Positions 21,306 through 24,962 of a stretch of DNA of 24,962 bases are shown here, one piece after another. How positions within the stretch are numbered: the first letter of the stretch is position 1; each line of letters opens with the position of its first letter. A program made the position numbers and the translations under genes. The notes under the pieces were generated by a model, which was given only the letters and a program-made list of their open reading frames with translations, made no database searches and was not told where the DNA came from. Where the stretch lies: IMG/VR virus record IMGVR_UViG_3300032287_001178, positions 1-24,962 of that record. The stretch is one strand, 5' to 3'. The stretch comes from a virus.

Positions 21306-21907
21306 TGTTCGAATCCTTGTTTAAGTAATCTTTGTTCTTCACGTTTGTTTTCGCAAGATTCGCAGATAGTACGTACCCAACCACCAAGGCCGCCATTCTC
21401 TGCTTTGGGCCAATTTGTTTTAGCCTGGGAACCACAGGTTTCACAAGTACATCCGCTCATGCTTTCTGCCATACGTACCATACCGCTAATAACATCGTCA
21501 CCGCCTGTATAGTAAAAACGCAGTGTGCCAAACTTTTCCTTGACTTGATCTAACGTTACTTGCGGAATAGCATTGGGAATATCTTTAAATTCTCCGTCTA
21601 CGATTTCTTTGAGACGTTTTTCTTTAAACTCTTGATTGGTAATGCCTTTCATGCTTTCATCAAACAGATTAAAATTTCCGGCCTTTACTTGAGCAGCCAT
21701 ATAATTATAATCGAGGGAAGATTGTCGTTGTTTTAATTTCCAATCAATATGATGTTGTATATTACCCATGAGTTGATCTAGAATATTGAACCAACCATCA
21801 CCGCATTCAAATCCCCAACACATGCAAGTTTCCTGCATGTTCTTGTTGCGGTTCACCATCATCTTGGGATACTTCTCGCACAACAACTTATCTAGTTCTT
21901 GTTTCAT
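21302..21907 (-). CDS. Phage zinc-ribbon protein
   Basis: 201 residues. The N-terminal part has CMCWGFECGDGWFNILDQL (28-46), typical of a broad phage family of unknown function. VKEKFGTLRFYYTGGDD (122-138) is its second conserved segment. The C-terminal CETCG (155-159) and CESCENK (182-188) form a CxxC-CxxC zinc ribbon separated by W-V-R-T. Such proteins may bind nucleic acid. The start is a TAATG overlap with the upstream gene; the end overlaps the downstream start by ATGA. Confidence 0.8.
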   Translation of the reverse strand: MKQELDKLLCEKYPKMMVNRNKNMQETCMCWGFECGDGWFNILDQLMGNIQHHIDWKLKQRQSSLDYNYMAAQVKAGNFNLFDESMKGITNQEFKEKRLKEIVDGEFKDIPNAIPQVTLDQVKEKFGTLRFYYTGGDDVISGMVRMAESMSGCTCETCGSQAKTNWPKAENGGLGGWVRTICESCENKREEQRLLKQGFEQ

Positions 21908-22113
21908 TACCAGGTACTCACATCAGTGATGTCAACGGTGGTGTCGATGTCTTTGTCATCATCGTTAAACAGATTGAATTTGACAGTGACCGTAGGGCCA
22001 ATGCCGCTTGTATTTGATTCCTCAAGAGTAAACCATTCTACTTCTTTGAAGTGTTCTGTCATCTTAGCAAGTTTTTCAACTTGCGTTCGATTAAGGGTGA
22101 AACTTGCTGCCAT
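21907..22113 (-). CDS. Small acidic phage protein
   Basis: 68 residues. A helix (NRTQVEKLAKMTEHFKEVEW) is followed by two or three strands (FTLEESNTSGIG, TVTVKFNLFNDDDK). Asp-rich near the C-terminus. The ATG is one base after the upstream stop. Similar small proteins occur in marine phages by recall; function unknown. Confidence 0.72.
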   Translation of the reverse strand: MAASFTLNRTQVEKLAKMTEHFKEVEWFTLEESNTSGIGPTVTVKFNLFNDDDKDIDTTVDITDVSTW

Positions 22114-22114
22114 A

Positions 22115-22300
22115 TTATGCCTGTGTGTGGAGTTCTTGTTTATGCTTTAGTATAGCAATATTATCCTTTAAGAGCAACCTTTGTTTCTTCAATTCTTCCA
22201 GTTTTAGATCTTCAAAAAGACCCGTTTGTTCCAAAGTATCAATGTGTTTGTTCAAAACACGATGTGCTTCTTCTAAGTGCTTGATTCGTTGTTCGTACAT
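22115..22300 (-). CDS. DUF465/YdcH-like small coiled-coil protein
   Basis: 61 residues, entirely helical. YEQRIKHLEEAHRVLNKHID (2-21), a short break at TGLFEDL, then LEELKKQRLLLKDNIAILKH. This helix, break and L-K-K-x-x-L-x-L-K-D pattern is that of the DUF465 (YdcH) family. GAGGAGG at 22314-22308, formed by the end of the HNH gene, lies seven bases upstream and marks the start. Role unknown. Confidence 0.75.
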   Translation of the reverse strand: MYEQRIKHLEEAHRVLNKHIDTLEQTGLFEDLKLEELKKQRLLLKDNIAILKHKQELHTQA

Positions 22301-22302
22301 AA

Positions 22303-22713
22303 TTATACCTCCTCAAAAAGATCGGAAAACATTCGATTAGTATATGTGTATCTTTTTTTATTGTCGCCAAATATTTTACTTTTTTTATTATGACAATTAG
22401 CACAAAGGATTTTTAAATTATCTGGGGAAGTGTTGAGCTTATCACCGTCGTGATGATCGATAGTTAAACTTTCGGTTAGGGGATCTCTACAGAACCATCC
22501 TAGATAACCTTCTTTGTTTTGGCATCCAATGGATTGCATCCACTCATCAACTTCGTGCCTTAGTACATTAAGGTGTGTGTTACAGAAAGTTTTCCATTTC
22601 CAAATGGGACTTCCGTTTTTCTTTACATATGATTTGTGATACCCTACCTGATTATAACAAGTAGGTAGACTGCATTTTGGAGCATGTAACTTTGCAGTTG
22701 ATTGCGATCTCAT
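22303..22713 (-). CDS. HNH endonuclease
   Basis: 136 residues. SLTIDHHDGDKLNTSPDNLK (82-101) with D86-H87-H88 and N99, then ILCANCHNKKS (102-112) with C104, C107 and H108, form the HNH beta-beta-alpha-metal site. A further Cys/His set in the N-terminal part (C14, C19, C44, H47) may hold a zinc ion. Free-standing HNH enzymes in phages are often homing endonucleases that cut phages lacking the insertion. This one sits immediately after the dpdA-like gene (10 bases), a plausible homing position. A DNA-processing or restriction role is the alternative. Confidence 0.85.
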   Translation of the reverse strand: MRSQSTAKLHAPKCSLPTCYNQVGYHKSYVKKNGSPIWKWKTFCNTHLNVLRHEVDEWMQSIGCQNKEGYLGWFCRDPLTESLTIDHHDGDKLNTSPDNLKILCANCHNKKSKIFGDNKKRYTYTNRMFSDLFEEV

Positions 22714-22723
22714 GGTGTTCTTT

Positions 22724-24334
22724 CTATTCTGCGACTAAACTATTCAACTCGTCGTCGTCTGGGTTTGAAAAATCAATTTCGTTTGACTTTTTGCCATCTT
22801 CAAAATCAAATAAATTACCAAATGTATTTGCTGCAGGACCACCCTGTAGTCGAGCACCTTCCAATGATTTCAAGAACTGCCCAGCAGTTTCAATCATGTC
22901 AAATGCTTCTGCTTTAGTTTTAGTATTAAATAATTCTTCAACAAATGTAGAAAAATATAGAATTTTGTTTGGAACCCAATCACTAAATTCAATTTCTTTC
23001 TTACCTTCAACGCTTTTTGTTCTCCAGTCTGGTTTGAATCTAGCACATTCAATGTCCATTAACTGTTGAGCACGTTGTACTGCCTTAATATGACATTCAA
23101 CATTGTGCCCCATCATCAGTGCATAACTGAAACTATCCCAACTAGTTTTATTTGGAATCTTTCCTAGTTTATTAAGTTTTGGAACTGTATGATAGTGTTC
23201 TGGATTTAAGTGATTAAATTTAACATCGCCGAGTTCTTCGTCGGTTTTACGAACACCGTAATCATAATATGCAATGTCACCCATAGTTAAACGACTTGCA
23301 AATTCACTTTCAAACGGAAACGGAATGTCATGACGTCCTGAAAGACCTTTATTATCTGGAGCCTTGTCCATAATAACACTCCAACGTTTGTTGGTATGTT
23401 GTGCGTTTGTGTAAACAAGACCGTGAGCAGTAGCAATAAACGGTGATGCACAGTCAAAACTAATTGTAAGTTCTGTATTAATATGTTTGCGAATCTGACG
23501 TTGTATTTGTGTTAGGTAACATGACCAGTCGAGTTGTGCTGTACCCAAGAAGTGGATCCAGTTCTTACCTGTAAGCATGCCTTCATCACGCATTGTCATT
23601 AGACGCTTGAGCGTAATGTCCATCTTACACATATTAGCACCACCAAATGCCCACCCTTCTGCTTCTTTGCCAGCGTATGGGCCTTTGGGATCACTAAACT
23701 CTTTAACACCATTATACCATTTCTCAGCAGTATCCCAGTCTGAACCCTGTAATACATTTAACCACTTAGTCTGTCCTAACCGATTATCTAAGAAATATTT
23801 GTTATTAAAGGCAGTTTTTTCTAAACAATCTTCAAAAGATTTCAAACCTGTCTTTGGACTGTGTATATGATCACAGGCCCAAGTCGGAACGTCCAGCATC
23901 ATAGACCAATCAGCAGTTAATTCTAACCACTCTAAAATCTTTTTGCGAGTTTTGTTGGCTTCTGGACCTTCAAAGTTCAACCAATCAAACTTAAGAACAC
24001 CTTTACCAATCTGGTAGCCACCGGAGTCGCCTAAAATCATCGTCTGTCCACGATCACGTTGTTGGATCATAGACTCTTGTTCCATAGATTTTTCTAAATC
24101 AAGCTGTGCATGACCTGCTGAATACAAAGCATACTTGTAGGTAAAGTATCCTTGATCTGCATTTAAGAAGTTCATACCTTCAATGCCTCGATCAAATCCT
24201 GCAGGAATGCGTTCTTTAGAAACAAATTCTTCTAGTCGTTGTTTTGCTACATAAGTTGAATAAAAAGAACTGATTGCTGGCAGATACACAGCATAGTCCT
24301 TTTGTAATGGTGTTAGGTTAACTGGTTGTTTCAT
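22724..24334 (-). CDS. dpdA: DpdA-like DNA transglycosylase (tRNA-guanine transglycosylase superfamily)
   Basis: 536 residues. ILGDSGGYQIGKG (100-112) carries the D-S-G-G-(F/Y)-Q signature, whose Asp (D103) is the general acid/base of the family. NVLQGSDW (193-200) and GWAFGGANM (227-235) match the substrate-pocket glycine strands. SFDCASPFIATAHG (292-305) matches the F-D-C-x-x-P segment with the nucleophile Asp (D294). The C-x-C-x2-C zinc site of bacterial TGT is not seen. DpdA enzymes exchange guanine in DNA for a 7-deazaguanine. With FolE, QueD-like and QueE in the same operon direction, I assign a DNA-modifying role. A tRNA role is less likely, because the zinc site is absent and length is above that of bacterial TGT (about 375). 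The first 17 bases overlap the previous gene. Confidence 0.83.
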   Translation of the reverse strand: MKQPVNLTPLQKDYAVYLPAISSFYSTYVAKQRLEEFVSKERIPAGFDRGIEGMNFLNADQGYFTYKYALYSAGHAQLDLEKSMEQESMIQQRDRGQTMILGDSGGYQIGKGVLKFDWLNFEGPEANKTRKKILEWLELTADWSMMLDVPTWACDHIHSPKTGLKSFEDCLEKTAFNNKYFLDNRLGQTKWLNVLQGSDWDTAEKWYNGVKEFSDPKGPYAGKEAEGWAFGGANMCKMDITLKRLMTMRDEGMLTGKNWIHFLGTAQLDWSCYLTQIQRQIRKHINTELTISFDCASPFIATAHGLVYTNAQHTNKRWSVIMDKAPDNKGLSGRHDIPFPFESEFASRLTMGDIAYYDYGVRKTDEELGDVKFNHLNPEHYHTVPKLNKLGKIPNKTSWDSFSYALMMGHNVECHIKAVQRAQQLMDIECARFKPDWRTKSVEGKKEIEFSDWVPNKILYFSTFVEELFNTKTKAEAFDMIETAGQFLKSLEGARLQGGPAANTFGNLFDFEDGKKSNEIDFSNPDDDELNSLVAE

Positions 24335-24683
24335 AATCTCTCGCTAATTTTGTTGTGATGTCTAATTGTTGTCTTGCCTGTTCTAGGTTGTCTAATGCTA
24401 TTTTAACAGCCTTATTATCTTTTGCCAAGCTCTGCCACTGTATTTCCTCGTCACGTTTCTTACGTGCCCATTGTACTATGTCTAGTACATCTTGATCTAA
24501 GCCTACTGTAGCATAGCTAGTAGATAGCTGTAGCCAACTGCTACCGTTAAACACTTCCATCTCTGTACCGTTAATACGCATCATTCCAGTCATTGGATTT
24601 TGAATGTTTGGGCCGACATACGGTAGGGCAGTATTGCCGCCACTAACCATAATGCCTGAAATGCCTTGTAGACCTTTAATCAT
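24318..24683 (-). CDS. Probable virion-associated protein with helical C-terminus
   Basis: 121 residues. The first half is Gly/Ser/Asn-rich (LQGISGIMVSGGNTALPYVG, MMRINGTEMEVFNGSSWLQL), a style seen in small structural or head-fibre-like proteins of marine T4-like phages. The rest is helical (VLDIVQWARKKRDEEIQWQS, ALDNLEQARQQLDITTKLAR). It starts two bases after the previous stop, and its end overlaps the dpdA-like gene. Virion role is inferred from composition alone. Confidence 0.72.
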   Translation of the reverse strand: MIKGLQGISGIMVSGGNTALPYVGPNIQNPMTGMMRINGTEMEVFNGSSWLQLSTSYATVGLDQDVLDIVQWARKKRDEEIQWQSLAKDNKAVKIALDNLEQARQQLDITTKLARDYETTS

Positions 24684-24685
24684 AT

Positions 24686-24961
24686 TTAGGCAGCTTGTGC
24701 TGGAATAATGTATTTGTAAGTTGCTAAACCACTGTCAAGAGTAATTTGAATAGCACCTTCGTTTGACAAACTCATCTTTGTGTTATTGACATCTGCAATC
24801 TTAAGAATGCTCAAGATTGGAAGTACCGGCCAAGTCCAACCGCGATCTAATGATCCTGCAATATTTTGTGCAAATATAAACTCACCGCCGTGTGTTGAAG
24901 CATCACCAAATATAAACTTCAAATTACCGCCTTCTGTCTTAGCAAGGAATGTCGGATGCTC
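24686..24961 (-). CDS. Virion-type protein, 5' end possibly outside window
   Basis: The frame is open to the window edge (91 or so residues). A TTG at 24922 gives a 78-residue protein but has no clear ribosome binding site, so the gene probably continues beyond the edge. Sequence: FIFGDASTHGGEFIFAQNIA, then WTWPVLPILSILKIADVN and IQITLDSGLATYKYIIPAQA, ending in a short hydrophobic tail. I recall short marine T4-like phage proteins with the same G-D-A-x-T-H and D-S-G-L-A pattern. Structural role is likely but not shown. Confidence 0.65.
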   Translation of the reverse strand, partial: EHPTFLAKTEGGNLKFIFGDASTHGGEFIFAQNIAGSLDRGWTWPVLPILSILKIADVNNTKMSLSNEGAIQITLDSGLATYKYIIPAQAA

Positions 24962-24962
24962 A

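Noticed and set aside
24681-24688. CTAAATA-like sequence between the last two leftward genes
   Set aside because: It overlaps the stop codon of one gene and touches the ATG of the next, leaving no room for an RNA start and leader.
1-24962. tRNA genes, CRISPR arrays, insertion sequences, attachment sites
   Set aside because: Reading both strands I saw no cloverleaf, regularly spaced repeats, transposase motifs or long direct repeats. Nearly every base lies in a well-supported gene.

Overview
This window looks like part of the genome of a tailed marine phage, most likely a T4-like myovirus of the cyanophage/pelagiphage type. I infer this from the following: a T4-type RNase H (flap-exonuclease fold); phage-style folE and queE genes; AT-rich late promoters of the T4 form TATAAATA or its marine variant NATAAATA; very tight gene packing with start/stop overlaps (ATGA and TAATG); and many small conserved unknowns of the kind seen in marine T4-like phages. 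No capsid, terminase or DNA polymerase gene lies in the window, so the assignment rests on these signs and on family recall, not on a search. I saw no tRNA genes, CRISPR array or insertion sequence, and no stretch over 300 bases lacks a gene.

Layout. Bases 1-8632 are read on the + strand. They hold the end of a large virion (fibre-like) protein, then a candidate late promoter inside a hairpin, then an unbroken overlapping operon. The operon carries a small conserved protein, two GT8-like and two GT2-like glycosyltransferases in tandem pairs, an unknown protein, a radical-SAM enzyme with an N-terminal twitch/SPASM-like domain, another probable glycosyltransferase and an SGNH hydrolase. I infer a module that builds or attaches sugars, on the virion fibre or on the host surface. 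A hairpin at 8612-8637 ends this operon and the opposing one.

Bases 8622-24962 are read on the - strand. From right to left in coordinates, which is the order of transcription: two structural-looking proteins (one cut by the window edge), a DpdA-like transglycosylase, an HNH nuclease, small conserved genes, QueD-like, a GT-B glycosyltransferase, FolE, a small CDGSH-like protein, an MBD4-like DNA glycosylase, cupin, phosphoribosyltransferase, HIT protein, a second SGNH protein, an AbrB-like protein, QueE, RNase H and a run of small conserved phage genes with two late promoters.

How the genes fit together. FolE (GTP to dihydroneopterin triphosphate), QueD (to 6-carboxytetrahydropterin) and QueE (to 7-carboxy-7-deazaguanine, CDG) form the front of the 7-deazaguanine pathway. 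The 536-residue DpdA-like protein has the DSGGYQ and FDCASP signatures of a transglycosylase that swaps guanine in DNA for a deazaguanine. QueC (CDG to preQ0) is not in the window. The phage may therefore insert CDG itself, carry queC elsewhere, or use the host's. This DNA-modification set is the most interesting system here. The unusual cysteine spacing of QueE, the missing canonical cysteine of QueD, the nearby EX7E glycosyltransferase and the MBD4-like base-excision enzyme are worth following in that context.
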